From NCBI GenBank assembly GCA_905215445.1, contig CAJMPZ010000009.1, forward strand, positions 1-54,948: a stretch of 54,948 bases of DNA, in the 5' to 3' direction. The stretch is from an uncultured bacterium. GTDB taxonomy: Bacteria > Actinomycetota > Coriobacteriia > Coriobacteriales > Coriobacteriaceae. Positions 31,603 to 40,927 of this stretch are shown in pieces. The stretch's first letter is position 1; each line of letters begins with the position of its first letter. Position numbers and translations under genes: made by a program. A model generated the notes under the pieces. It was given only the letters and a program-made list of their open reading frames with translations, was not told where the DNA came from and ran no database searches.

Positions 31603-33483
31603 CTAAATCGTAGGAAGCGCAACGACCTCAGCAGGGCGCGCCAATGTTTCGGCAATACGGTCTTGCACCTCGAGCAGGCAGTCGAGCAGCAGCGGGTTAA
31701 AGGTACCGCACTTACCGTCCAAGATCATCTGGATCGCTTCCTCGTGCGGGATAGCATCCTTGTACACGCGCACGCTCGTCAGCGCATCGTACACGTCGGC
31801 CACCGAAACCACCTGCGCGGCGATGGGGATATCGTCGCCCTTAAGGCCGTCGGGATAACCCTTGCCGTCCCAACGCTCGTGGTGCCAGCGCGCAATCTGG
31901 TACGCATATTCCATAAGCGCATTGCCGGCGTGATGGCGGCCCAGTTCGAGCAGCATGTCGGCACCGATCGTGGTATGCGTCTTCATAATCTCGAATTCCT
32001 CGGACGTGAGGCGCCCGGGCTTGTTGAGAATCGCATCGTCAATCGACATCTTGCCGATATCGTGCAGCGCCGAAGCCAGGGCAATCGTGGAGCGCTCCTC
32101 GTTGTCGAGGGAGATGTTGTCGCTACGGTGGACCAGGCAGCCAAGCAGCAGCTCGGTCAGCTTCTCGATGTTCGTAACGTGCCTGCCGCTCTCGCCGTTG
32201 CGAAGCTCCATGACGCCGGCCATGATGTCGATGAGCATGCGACTGTTCTTGACGCGCTCGTTGTACTGCTGGGACAGCAGGTTCGTCAGGCGGCGCTGTT
32301 TGGCGTACAGGCGGATGGTGTTGCTTACGCGGCGGCGCACGATACGGGAGTCAAACGGGCGGTTGATATAGTCCGAGGCGCCCAGCTCGTACGCGCGCAG
32401 AACCATATCATCGGAATCTTCGCTCGAAATCATGATGACAGGCAGATTGTCGATACCCGATCGGCGCGACAGATCGGCCAGCACCTCAAAGCCGCTTATG
32501 CCCGGCATGATAATGTCCAGCAGCACGAGCGACAACTCATCGCCATAGCGGTCGACCATGTCGAGCGCCGTACGACCGTTGTCGGCCTCGAGGATGCAAT
32601 ACTCGTCCTTGAGCATCTCGTTGAGAATGACTCGGTTCATCTCGGAGTCATCGACAATAAGCACCAAAGGCTTTTCGCTTTGGAAGGCCTCGATGGAATC
32701 GGCATCGGTCACGACCGTACCGGCTTTTGCCTTAGCGCGGCTCAATAACTGGACAGCGCGGCCAACGCCCTCATCGACCGTCTCGCCATGAATGCGAACG
32801 CCACCAACACATGCCGTCAAGCTCACGTACTCATGGCCCGGAATAATCGTGGAACGAACGGCATCGGACACCTGATGCAGGCGACGGGTGAAGTCATCGG
32901 AGGGAATATTGGGCATGACAACCACAAACTTGTCGCAGCCATAGCGCACAAGCTCGTCAGTCGAACGGATTCCGCTGCGCATGGCTGTCGCCACAGCACC
33001 GAGCGCAAGGTCGCCGGCATGACGGCCACACGTATCGTTGAAGACCCTAAAATCATCAAGGTCGATCATCGCAACGCCGGCATTCATGCGGGCGCTTCGG
33101 AGCTTTTCCTCGTAATATCGGCGATTGCGCACACTCGTCAACACGTCGGTGTAGACAAGGTCCTCTTCTGCAGCCTCTTGCTCATCGATCGGACGCACCA
33201 TCAGCAAGACGTGAGGCTCGCCCTCGACCTTCAGAGGGCGTAGACGGGCGCGGTACTCAACACCATCGTTGAGCAGTTGCTCCGACACCTCACCCGAATC
33301 TGCCAAGGCCTCAAGACTCGACTGACGCAGACAAGGGCAGCGATCGCCGGCGAGCAAGCAGTTAGGCTCGCTCTTAATCTGATCGGCCGACAGCAAACGC
33401 ACCACGGGGTAGGTCTTCGCGACGCGGGCGACCTCGGCGGCAGCCTCCTCGTCGGTTAGATTGACCTCGTGATTATTGAGCAT
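31603..33483 (-). CDS. Degenerate GGDEF - REC - HD-GYP regulator
   Basis: 626 residues. A sensor-like N-terminus (1-105) with a CPCL cluster; a GGDEF-fold domain (~108-265) whose active motif is GCDKF (182-186), so cyclase activity is unlikely; a receiver domain (~273-388) with DD278-279 and phospho-acceptor Asp323, although the usual Lys is Arg375; and an HD-GYP domain (~405-605) with HD474-475 and GYP542-544 intact, predicted to hydrolyse cyclic di-GMP. In the same operon as an HPt protein, which may phosphorylate the REC domain and switch the phosphodiesterase. AAAGGG precedes the ATG. The order GGDEF-REC-HD-GYP is unusual. Confidence 0.87.
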   Translation of the reverse strand: MLNNHEVNLTDEEAAAEVARVAKTYPVVRLLSADQIKSEPNCLLAGDRCPCLRQSSLEALADSGEVSEQLLNDGVEYRARLRPLKVEGEPHVLLMVRPIDEQEAAEEDLVYTDVLTSVRNRRYYEEKLRSARMNAGVAMIDLDDFRVFNDTCGRHAGDLALGAVATAMRSGIRSTDELVRYGCDKFVVVMPNIPSDDFTRRLHQVSDAVRSTIIPGHEYVSLTACVGGVRIHGETVDEGVGRAVQLLSRAKAKAGTVVTDADSIEAFQSEKPLVLIVDDSEMNRVILNEMLKDEYCILEADNGRTALDMVDRYGDELSLVLLDIIMPGISGFEVLADLSRRSGIDNLPVIMISSEDSDDMVLRAYELGASDYINRPFDSRIVRRRVSNTIRLYAKQRRLTNLLSQQYNERVKNSRMLIDIMAGVMELRNGESGRHVTNIEKLTELLLGCLVHRSDNISLDNEERSTIALASALHDIGKMSIDDAILNKPGRLTSEEFEIMKTHTTIGADMLLELGRHHAGNALMEYAYQIARWHHERWDGKGYPDGLKGDDIPIAAQVVSVADVYDALTSVRVYKDAIPHEEAIQMILDGKCGTFNPLLLDCLLEVQDRIAETLARPAEVVALPTI

Positions 33484-33693
33484 ATGGGGCCCTTTCGATA
33501 GTTTCGCATGGTAGCGGTGGGTTCCAAATGCTACAAGGGTAACACCTTGTCGATGCAGGTAAGTACGTGAATGCTGCTACATTTTTATGAGTTGGCATAC
33601 GGCGCGATTGAAGCCGCAGGCGTGAGGTTTTGAGCGCATTTGTTAACACGGCCGAAACGTTTGCGGGTGAAGCCTGTTTTGTTTTTTCAGCTG

Positions 33694-34491
33694 CTAGAGC
33701 CCCAGGATGCCACGAACGGTCTGGGCAGCCGCTGTCGGGCGATCGCGCAGGCCGTTGTGCGCGCCGGGAACCATTACGAGTGGACAGTCCAAAAGCTCAC
33801 CCGCTATCCTCGTTCCCGCCTCGCGGGGCGTGCCAATCGAAAGCTCGCCCAGGAGCACGGCGGCCACCGTTTTCGACGCGCGAACGCTATCCCAATCGGG
33901 AACGCAGGTCATAGTAATCCCGTATTCGTTTGCCATGAAACTGCGACCGTTGCGCAGGGCATGCTTGGCTTCCGCCTCGGTTAACTTGGGAGCCTCAGGG
34001 TCCGAATCGCCGATGGCGCCCAGGAAGGCCCGTAATGCCCTGGAGACCTTTCCCGCGGCGATCATCTCGAGCAAAACCGGGGCCGCGCCCAGGCCGGCAC
34101 CCTCATCCGTCACGGCGGGTTCATGCAGAATCGCACGCGAGATTATGGCGGGGTTTGCACGGAGAAGCTCCAGGGTCACCAGCGTACCGGCACTGTGCGC
34201 GAGCACGTTTGCCGGAGCGCCAATATGCTCGATAACGGCCTGCAGGTCGGCGGCCTGGGCGGCGAGGTCGTAGCGTCCGTCTACAGCGTCGCCGCTCTCG
34301 CCGCAACCGCGGCGGTCGTAGGCAATGACGCGGTAGTCACAGGCGAGCTCGCGGGCGATGGCGTCAAAAAAGACGCCGTCGACGCAGGCGCCGTGCACGC
34401 ACACCAAGGCAGGAGCATCAGGCGACACATCCGGGCCGGCATATTCGCGACAGGCAATCGTGGTGCCCGCACTCTCGACTGTAAAATCCAT
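33694..34491 (-). CDS. Alpha/beta-hydrolase
   Basis: 265 residues of the alpha/beta-hydrolase fold: oxyanion region VCVHGACVDG, nucleophile elbow AHSAG with Ser100, and the C-terminal His in PGAHNGL; an acidic residue lies between. It resembles small esterase/epoxide-hydrolase-like enzymes. The substrate is unknown. Single gene; the upstream spacer 34492-34716 separates it from a divergent radical SAM gene. Confidence 0.85.
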   Translation of the reverse strand: MDFTVESAGTTIACREYAGPDVSPDAPALVCVHGACVDGVFFDAIARELACDYRVIAYDRRGCGESGDAVDGRYDLAAQAADLQAVIEHIGAPANVLAHSAGTLVTLELLRANPAIISRAILHEPAVTDEGAGLGAAPVLLEMIAAGKVSRALRAFLGAIGDSDPEAPKLTEAEAKHALRNGRSFMANEYGITMTCVPDWDSVRASKTVAAVLLGELSIGTPREAGTRIAGELLDCPLVMVPGAHNGLRDRPTAAAQTVRGILGL

Positions 34492-34716
34492 GTTGTGCCC
34501 CCATCATCAATGCCCATCCAGTTGCACGTCAGTACGGTTGGATGGACCCGCATTGCCTTACGCCTTGTTAACAGATTAACTGTACCCGACCCGAGGCTTT
34601 TCATGGCACGGCATCATGAGCGACGTGAAAAAACGAAACTAGTAAAGCAAGAGCCCGCACCTTGCTTTGGAGCCGATGCTATGCTTAGGCACAATTGTCT
34701 TGAGGAGCATATGCCT

Positions 34717-35493
34717 ATGTCTACGTTTTTGAATGCCAGTCCAATCTTTGGGCCCGTTCGCAGCCGTCGCCTTGGTCTCTCGCTCGGCGTCAACATGATG
34801 CCAGCCAGCGGCAAAATCTGCACGTTCGACTGCATTTACTGCGAAAACGGCCTCAACGCCGAGCGCCCCTGCCATGAGCCGTACAACACGGCCGCCGTGG
34901 TGCTCGACGCGCTCGAGGCAAAGCTGCGCGAGATGGCAGCCGAGGGCGAGCTCCCCGATGTGATCGCCTTCGCAGGCAACGGCGAGCCCACCGCCGCACC
35001 GGAGTTTCCGCAGGCCATTGCCGGCGCCGTCGCGCTGCGCGACGAGCTTGCCCCAAACTCCAAGATCGCCGTGCTCTCCAACGGCACGCGCGCCGACCGC
35101 CCCGAGGTGCACGACGCGCTCATGATGGTCGACGACAACATTCTTAAGCTCGATACCGTCGACCCGACGTTTATCCAACTGCTCGACCAGCCTGTTGGCC
35201 CCTACGACGTCGAGCACCAGATCGAGACGTTCGCAAGCTTTGACGGTCACGTTATTATCCAGACGATCTTTTTGACCGGCGAGTATCAGGGCAAGCTCAT
35301 CGACAACACCGGCGAGGAGTACGTTGCCCCCTGGCTCGCGGCGCTTGAGCGCATTCGTCCACAAGAAGCGACCATCTACACGGTGGCGCGCGAGACACCG
35401 GTCGCCGGCCTTGCTAAAGCGGCGCCCGAGGCGCTCGACGCCATTGCCGCGCGCGTCCAAGCCCTCGGCATTCCCTGCCAGGTGAGCTACTAG
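34717..35493 (+). CDS. Radical SAM protein of unknown function
   Basis: About 258 residues from ATG 34717 (an ATG at 34711 sits too near GAGGAG). CTFDCIYC gives the CxxxCxxC [4Fe-4S] motif at about residue 33, followed by AGNGEPTAAPEF, the SAM-binding GGE-like segment. No SPASM or other cluster domain; the rest is a simple TIM-barrel. It belongs to the COG0731-like Fe-S oxidoreductases, whose reaction is not known. Unrelated to the RiPP maturase at 8284. Confidence 0.85.
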   Translation: MSTFLNASPIFGPVRSRRLGLSLGVNMMPASGKICTFDCIYCENGLNAERPCHEPYNTAAVVLDALEAKLREMAAEGELPDVIAFAGNGEPTAAPEFPQAIAGAVALRDELAPNSKIAVLSNGTRADRPEVHDALMMVDDNILKLDTVDPTFIQLLDQPVGPYDVEHQIETFASFDGHVIIQTIFLTGEYQGKLIDNTGEEYVAPWLAALERIRPQEATIYTVARETPVAGLAKAAPEALDAIAARVQALGIPCQVSY

Positions 35494-35533
35494 CAAAACC
35501 ACGCAGCAGCTTGTGCCGCCATCCCGCCCCATC

Positions 35534-35600
35534 AGTTGCGGTGATATAGTTCCTATTTGTGCTGTTAAACCGCTTAAATCGGAACTATATCACCGCAACT
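35534..35600. repeat. AGTTGCGGTGATATAG hairpin repeat, copy 1
   Basis: AGTTGCGGTGATATAGTTCC (35534-35553) and its perfect complement (35581-35600) enclose a 27-base loop. A sister copy lies at 43439-43506. Confidence 0.88.
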
Positions 35601-35652
35601 TTTATGGACACGTGGGTGGGCTATACTAGCTGCGAATGAAAGGAAATTAGCC

Positions 35653-36540
35653 ATGTTTGACAAAGGACCCGTGCCCGGCCGCAACGACGCTTGCTGGTGC
35701 GGCAGCGGCAAAAAATATAAGAAATGCCACAGCGCCTTCGACGAGCGCCTCGAGCGCCTGTGGGAAGAGGGCTGGGAGGTTCTGCCCCGCACGCTCTACA
35801 AGACGCCCGCCGATATCGAGGGCATCAAGCGTTCGGCCGCCATCAACGTAGGCGTGCTCGACTACGTGGGCGAGCACATCGCCGCGGGCATGACCACCAA
35901 CCAGATCAACCAGATGATCTACGACTACACCGTCGAGCACGGTGGCACGCCGGCCGACCTCAACTACGAGGGCTATCCCAAGAGCGTGTGCACCTCGATC
36001 AACGACGTGGTCTGCCACGGTATCCCCTGCGATACGGACGTGCTGCACGAGGGCGACATCATCAACGTGGACTGCTCCACGATCTTGGACGGCTACTTTA
36101 GCGACTCGAGCCGTATGTTCTGCATCGGCGAAGTCTCGGCCGAGCGCCAGCGCCTGGTCGACGTCACCCGCGCCAGCGTGGAGGCGGGTCTGGCGGCCGT
36201 CAAGCCGTGGCTGCCGCTATCCGTGATGGCCGAGGCCGTGCAAAAGACGGTCGAGGACGCCGGCTTTAGCGTGGTGCGCGAGTACGGCGGACACGGCATC
36301 GGTAAGGAGTTCCACGAGGACCCGTTTGTGGGCTTTACCACCGAGGCGCCCGATGTAGACACCATCATGGCCCCGGGCATGGTCTTTACCATCGAGCCTA
36401 TGGTCAATGCCGGAGCGCCCGACATCAAGATTAGCAAGGGTGACGGTTGGTGCGTGCGCACCAAGGACGGCAGCGATTCGGCCCAGTGCGAGGTACAGCT
36501 CGTGGTGACCGAGGACGGCTACGAGCTGCTGAGCTGGTAG
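35653..36540 (+). CDS. map: Methionine aminopeptidase type I with SEC-C zinc motif
   Basis: 295 residues. An N-terminal SEC-C zinc motif (CWCGSGKKYKKCH, residues 14-26) precedes the type I MetAP domain (~45-295). Metal ligands are seen in NVDCSTILDGYFSDSS, GHGIGKEFHEDP, TIEPMV and the closing QCEVQLVVTEDG. Removes the initiator Met from new proteins; the SEC-C motif is thought to aid ribosome docking. A -10 TATACT (35622-35627) lies 25 bases upstream of the start. Confidence 0.93.
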   Translation: MFDKGPVPGRNDACWCGSGKKYKKCHSAFDERLERLWEEGWEVLPRTLYKTPADIEGIKRSAAINVGVLDYVGEHIAAGMTTNQINQMIYDYTVEHGGTPADLNYEGYPKSVCTSINDVVCHGIPCDTDVLHEGDIINVDCSTILDGYFSDSSRMFCIGEVSAERQRLVDVTRASVEAGLAAVKPWLPLSVMAEAVQKTVEDAGFSVVREYGGHGIGKEFHEDPFVGFTTEAPDVDTIMAPGMVFTIEPMVNAGAPDIKISKGDGWCVRTKDGSDSAQCEVQLVVTEDGYELLSW

Positions 36541-36606
36541 CCGTGGATGCGCCGGATGCTGACGGGCACGCTCGTCTAGCATCCGGCGTTTTTGTTTGAA
36601 CGTTTT

Positions 36607-36652
36607 GCCTGATAAAACCCGCCAAAATAAACCTGTCCCTTTTTGGCGGGTC
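36607..36652 (+). repeat. AACCTGCC hairpin repeat, copy 2 (compensated stem)
   Basis: Here the stem reads AACCCGCC / GGCGGGT instead of AACCTGCC / GGCAGGT: both arms changed together, keeping the pair. The loop TAAACCTGTCCC is unchanged. Confidence 0.9.
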
Positions 36653-36670
36653 AAGCGGAAAGGACTGCTT

Positions 36671-37606
36671 GTGAACATCTTGGTTTTGCTGCCCGTCAAC
36701 GACCACCATCGCGCAATTCTTGAGTCGAGCGCTCCGGGCGAGGACTTTATCTACACGAGCGCCGACGCTATCACGCGCGAACAAGTCGCCAACGCCGACG
36801 TGATCTTGGGCAACATAGACCCTGCCCTACTTACCGCATGCGAGCACCTCCAGCTGCTGCAACTACAGACCGCGGGCTATGACGATTACTTGGCCGCCGG
36901 CACCGTGCCAGCCGACGCCAAACTGTCTTGCTCGGTGGGCGCCTACGGCCAGGCCGTGAGCGAGCACATGTTTGCCATGGTCCTTTCCATGATGAAGCGC
37001 CTGCCCGGCTATCACGACTTGCAGCGCGAACATCGCTGGGAGGATTTGGGGCCAGTTACCTCGCTCAAAAACGCCAACGTGCTGGTGCTGGGCGCGGGCG
37101 ATATCGGCGGTCACTTTGCCACGCTCTGCCGCGGCATGGGCGCGCACGTCCGCGGCATCAAGCGCCATCCACTCGTCTACCCCGTTGTGTTTGAGGACAT
37201 GGACGGCATGGACGCCCTACCTGAGCGCCTGGCAGAGGCCGACATCGTCGCATCCTTTATGCCGAGCACGCCCGAGACCCGCGGTCTGGCGAACGCCGAG
37301 TTCTTTGCCGCGATGAAACCAGGTGCCTTCTTTGCCAACGGCGGCCGCGGCGACCTTGTGGTCACCGATGACTTGGTTGCCGCTCTGGAGTCGGGACATC
37401 TCGCCGGCGCCGCGGTCGACGTCACCGACCCCGAACCGCTGTCCGCGACAAGCCCCCTGTGGGATGCGCCCAACATGCTCATCACGCCGCACGTCTCCGG
37501 CTGGTTCCACCTGGCAGCCACGCTCAATAACGTGGTCGACATCGCCGCGGAGAACCTTCGTCATCTTCAGGCTGGCGAGACGCTTCGCTGCTGGATCGAA
37601 CACTGA
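36671..37606 (+). CDS. D-isomer-specific 2-hydroxyacid dehydrogenase
   Basis: 311 residues from GTG 36671, with AAGGA 6 bases upstream. NAD-binding fold GAGDIGGH at ~145; catalytic Arg in NGGRGDLV, Glu in DPEPLS and His in TPHVSGW. Reduces a 2-keto acid with NAD(P)H, or the reverse; phosphonate/glyoxylate/hydroxypyruvate-type substrates are typical but not resolvable here. A repeat hairpin lies directly upstream and two hairpins directly downstream. Confidence 0.9.
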   Translation: MNILVLLPVNDHHRAILESSAPGEDFIYTSADAITREQVANADVILGNIDPALLTACEHLQLLQLQTAGYDDYLAAGTVPADAKLSCSVGAYGQAVSEHMFAMVLSMMKRLPGYHDLQREHRWEDLGPVTSLKNANVLVLGAGDIGGHFATLCRGMGAHVRGIKRHPLVYPVVFEDMDGMDALPERLAEADIVASFMPSTPETRGLANAEFFAAMKPGAFFANGGRGDLVVTDDLVAALESGHLAGAAVDVTDPEPLSATSPLWDAPNMLITPHVSGWFHLAATLNNVVDIAAENLRHLQAGETLRCWIEH

Positions 37607-37608
37607 TT

Positions 37609-37636
37609 GTTCCGGCGTTTTACCAAACGCCGGAAC
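37609..37636. terminator. Hairpin after the dehydrogenase
   Basis: GTTCCGGCGTTT / AAACGCCGGAAC, perfect 12-bp stem with loop TACC, 3 bases after the stop. A similar one (TCCGCCGTTC / GAACGGCGGA) follows at 37660-37683; both are trailed by the direct repeat CTCGACGCTGCG. Confidence 0.8.
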
Positions 37637-37698
37637 CCCTCGACGCTGCGCTCTTAGGTTCCGCCGTTCTAACGAACGGCGGACCACTCGACGCTGCG

Positions 37699-37795
37699 AG
37701 CCCGCCGTTTGGCCAATCTGCCGTTCAATTTCAAAGACGCGACCAGAAGGTCAGCGCCTTTTCATTTCACGGCACCTTGGCTCAAACGGCGGGCT
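37699..37795. repeat. 97-bp palindromic element (MITE-like)
   Basis: Arms AGCCCGCCGTTTGGCCAA (37699-37716) and TTGGCTCAAACGGCGGGCT (37777-37795) are inverted with one extra base. The inner ~60 bases carry no gene. Part of the 437-base gene-free stretch 37607-38044. Confidence 0.75.
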
Positions 37796-37891
37796 CTCGC
37801 TGGCGTGCGCTCTACCTGCGGCGTTTCGCTGGCGTCGGCTTCATCTGCAAGCCTTAGCAGTTCCGTCTTGCCGTTGGCGTTGTGGCATTTG

Positions 37892-37938
37892 CCCAGATAA
37901 AACCTGCCAAAATAAACCTGTCCCTTTTTGGTAGGTTT
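37892..37938 (+). repeat. AACCTGCC hairpin repeat, copy 3
   Basis: CCCAGATAAAACCTGCC and TTTTTGGTAGGTT with the standard TAAACCTGTCCC loop; one G-U wobble in the stem. Confidence 0.88.
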
Positions 37939-38044
37939 GGTGCAATGGGGTCAGGTTGGCTTGCGCCATACCGGTAGTTCTGTCTGCGACACTCTCGCCA
38001 AAGTGATATCAAACATACATCTAGCGCTTTCGACACTTCGCTTA

Positions 38045-38227
38045 TTAGAGCCAGTCCGTCTCCTCGTCATAGCGGTCCGAATAGGCGTTACGCTTGAGTT
38101 CTTCAGCACTCGTTGGTCGCGCCTTGGACACGTCGACCCCTGACTCATGGCAAGCGGCGACGAACAGTTGTAAACCCCGATCAATAAGCTGAGCCCCACG
38201 CTCGGCCTTCATTTCTTCGGCTCGCAT
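38045..38227 (-). CDS. Small acidic protein coupled to the M18 aminopeptidase
   Basis: 60 residues, charged, helical, ending ..SDRYDEETDWL. Its ATG follows the aminopeptidase TAA without a single base between (TAAATG), so translation is almost certainly re-initiated from that gene. One Cys. No family recognised. It could be an accessory or simply a small conserved protein; the exact coupling argues that it is real. Confidence 0.6.
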   Translation of the reverse strand: MRAEEMKAERGAQLIDRGLQLFVAACHESGVDVSKARPTSAEELKRNAYSDRYDEETDWL

Positions 38228-39613
38228 TTAGAGCTCCACGCTTTCGGCGCCGTTGATGGTTAGGTTGCGCTCGTAGAAGGCGGTGAGGGCGCGGATGGCG
38301 TACATCACGTCGCGCACGCCGCCGGTCTCGTAGCTTGAGTGCATGGCCAGCTGCGGCAGGCCCACGTCCACGGCGTGCATACTCGCCTGCATATTGGACA
38401 GATTGCCAAGGGTAGAGCCACCCGCCATATCGCTCTTGTTGGCGAAGGCCTGCGTGGGTACGTCAGCGTCATCGCAGATGGCCTGGAACACCGCGCGACT
38501 AAAGGCATCGGTGCAGTAGTGCTGGTTGGCGGCCTCCTTGATGACGATGCCGCCGTTGAGCACAACCTGGTTGCGCGCATCGCACTTCTCGGCGTGGTTG
38601 GAGTGCACGGCATGCGCGTTGTCGCAGCTCACGAGCATCGAGGCGGCAAGCGCACGGTGATACGACTCGTCATCGAAGCCCAGCGATCCGTTAATGCGGC
38701 GCAGCGCGTCGGCCAAGAACGTCGACATGGCGCCCTGCTTGGTCTCGGAGCCAACTTCCTCGTTATCAAAGCAGCAGAAGACCGAGATGTCGTGCGCATT
38801 CTCGGCACCCAAAAATGCCTGCAGCGAGGTATAGGCGCAGGCCAGGTCATCGAGCTTGGGCGTCGAGATAAACTCGTCGGCCCAGCCCCAAATGCGCGCA
38901 TCCTGACGATTGACCAGGAACAGGTCGCGGCCCAAAATTTGCTCGGGCTCAACGTCCAACTCGTCGGCGATCAGGGCGTCAAAATCTCCCTGCTTGAGTT
39001 CGCCAGCGCTGATGAGCGGGCACAGGTCGACGGCGCGATTGGGAGCAAAGCCCTCGTTAACGCCGCGGTTCATATGGATAGCAAGGCTCGGAATGATAGC
39101 GACCTCGCGCTCGGTGGCGAGCAGGCGGCTCTCAATACGGTCGCCCTCGCGCACCAACACGCGGCCCGCGAGCGCCAGCGGGCGGTCGAACCAGGTGTAG
39201 TCGATCATGCCGCCGTAGGCCTCGGTGTTCAGGCGCAGCGTCTCGCCCGCGCCGTCGAGCTCGGGCACGGCCTTAACCTTAAACGTCGGCGAGTCGCTAT
39301 GCGACGCCGTCAGCTGAAAATGGTAGTCGCCGGCAACGCCGTCCTCGCCCCACGTCGCGGCCAGGTCCTCGCCCACTTTAAAGGCAACAACGCTCGAGGT
39401 ATTGCGCTGCGTGTAATAACGCCCGCCCGGCTCGATATCCCACGCCGCATTCTCGGGCAGGTAGGTAAAGCCCGCCTCGTCGAGCTCGGCCATAATAGTC
39501 GCCGCCGTATGGAACATGCTGGGGCATGCCTCGATAAAGTCGATAAGGTCGTTGGCGGCCTCGATATCGTCGGCCGTCACATGCGCGCGCTCGGGCGTTT
39601 CCTGATCCGTCAT
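38228..39613 (-). CDS. M18-family aminopeptidase
   Basis: 461 residues from ATG 39613 (MTDQETPER), with AAAGGGGAG upstream. Peptidase M18 (aspartyl aminopeptidase/ApeB-like): SHSDSPTFKVK near residue 108 with the first zinc His, CFDNEEVGSETKQGA with the Asp/Glu-Glu catalytic set, and the late His in LAMHSSYETGG. Dodecameric cytosolic enzyme releasing N-terminal residues from peptides. Followed without a gap by a 60-residue gene; divergent from the Ntn hydrolase. Confidence 0.9.
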   Translation of the reverse strand: MTDQETPERAHVTADDIEAANDLIDFIEACPSMFHTAATIMAELDEAGFTYLPENAAWDIEPGGRYYTQRNTSSVVAFKVGEDLAATWGEDGVAGDYHFQLTASHSDSPTFKVKAVPELDGAGETLRLNTEAYGGMIDYTWFDRPLALAGRVLVREGDRIESRLLATEREVAIIPSLAIHMNRGVNEGFAPNRAVDLCPLISAGELKQGDFDALIADELDVEPEQILGRDLFLVNRQDARIWGWADEFISTPKLDDLACAYTSLQAFLGAENAHDISVFCCFDNEEVGSETKQGAMSTFLADALRRINGSLGFDDESYHRALAASMLVSCDNAHAVHSNHAEKCDARNQVVLNGGIVIKEAANQHYCTDAFSRAVFQAICDDADVPTQAFANKSDMAGGSTLGNLSNMQASMHAVDVGLPQLAMHSSYETGGVRDVMYAIRALTAFYERNLTINGAESVEL

Positions 39614-39774
39614 GCTCTCCCCTTTCGCTGGGTTGATGGTTCCCTCCAGCATACCCCGCCGCGCCAGTGCCGTGCCTTTCATTCTATGTTTAATCCCGCG
39701 CCGCTCGCCAAGTTGAGCCATCATGTCCGCACTCCTTTTGCGACAATTACGCTAACAGGACGAAAGGAGCCGTC

Positions 39775-40860
39775 ATGAAGCCACGTAACATTGCCATCGC
39801 CTGCGGTGTCGCGGGAGTCGCCGTCGGCCTTGCCGCTGCCACCGGTATCGTTTATCACAAACAAATCAAGTCCGCCGCGTCACTCAAACGCTTGACCGGC
39901 AACGCGGATGGCTATGACCTGTACGCAATCGACATCGCCTACGACTACGATCTTGATCGCATCATCGCCGCTGGCGTGCGCGACGACCAGGCCTACATCG
40001 ATGCCGTGGTGGCGCAGGTGCTGCCCGGTGTGCCGGCACATGTCCAGGCGCCCCAGTTTGCCTGCAGCGCTTTTGTCGCCGTAGATGCCGAAGGCCGCGT
40101 GCGCACCGGTCGCAATTACGACTTTAAGGACGACACCTCGGCGCTGCTGGTGCGCAATCACCCGCGCGACGGCTATGCCTCCATCGGCTTTGCGGCCCTT
40201 AACAACCTGGGCGATAACACTCCGCTTGACTCCGTCGCCGGACGCGCCGCCGCACTCATGGGCCCGTTTGCCCAGCTCGACGGCGTCAACGAATATGGCG
40301 TGTCCATTGCCGTACTCACTCTGGATTCCAAGCCCTGTGACCAGGACACGCAACGCCCCGTCATCAACACTTCGCTCGCCATCCGTCTGGTGCTCGACCG
40401 CGCGGCCACCACGCAGGAGGCCGTCGACCTGCTTTCTGCCTACGACATGCACGCCATGGCCGGACGCGACTATCACTTCTTTATCAACGACGCCGCCGGT
40501 GACGCGCGGGTGGTGGAGTGGGATCCGCGCGATCCCGACCGTGCATGCAAGGCGACGCCCGTACGCCAGGTCACGAACTTCTACGCCTGCTATGGCGACG
40601 AAGTGCTGCCCAACCAAAAGAATGGCGAGCTAGGCCATGGTAAAGAGCGCGCCGCCGCAATCGCCGATGTCCTCGACGCCCATACCGGCGCCCAAGACGA
40701 GGCAGTCGCTTGGAAGGCCCTACGCGCTGCAGCGCAAGAGCCCAATCCGGAAGACATCACCAGCAACACGCAGTGGTCGGTCGTCTTTGACAACACCGAG
40801 CCTGCTGCCGCCATCACGCTGCGCCGCCACTGGGGCGACATCGACGCATTCGCACTGTAA
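39775..40860 (+). CDS. Membrane-anchored Ntn hydrolase, choloylglycine/linear amide hydrolase-like
   Basis: 361 residues. N-terminal hydrophobic anchor (~8-27), then ~70 residues before the likely nucleophile Cys97 in QFACSAF, with GRNYDF (Arg113, Asp116) just after, as in bile-salt hydrolase and acyl-CoA:6-APA acyltransferase-type enzymes. Because Cys is internal, self-cleavage or a pro-segment would be needed to free it. It may hydrolyse N-acyl amino acids or bile-salt-like amides outside the cell; the true substrate is unknown. AAAGGAG precedes the ATG. A terminator hairpin follows. Confidence 0.82.
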   Translation: MKPRNIAIACGVAGVAVGLAAATGIVYHKQIKSAASLKRLTGNADGYDLYAIDIAYDYDLDRIIAAGVRDDQAYIDAVVAQVLPGVPAHVQAPQFACSAFVAVDAEGRVRTGRNYDFKDDTSALLVRNHPRDGYASIGFAALNNLGDNTPLDSVAGRAAALMGPFAQLDGVNEYGVSIAVLTLDSKPCDQDTQRPVINTSLAIRLVLDRAATTQEAVDLLSAYDMHAMAGRDYHFFINDAAGDARVVEWDPRDPDRACKATPVRQVTNFYACYGDEVLPNQKNGELGHGKERAAAIADVLDAHTGAQDEAVAWKALRAAAQEPNPEDITSNTQWSVVFDNTEPAAAITLRRHWGDIDAFAL

Positions 40861-40927
40861 GGAGCCAGGCCCGTCGACCTTACGCTCGCCTGACGTTGCT
40901 TACATTTCCATACGCTTGAGCTAACAC

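Noticed and set aside
34717..35493. Second RiPP maturase candidate
   Set aside because: It lacks SPASM cysteines, a peptide-recognition domain and any nearby short Cys-rich frame.
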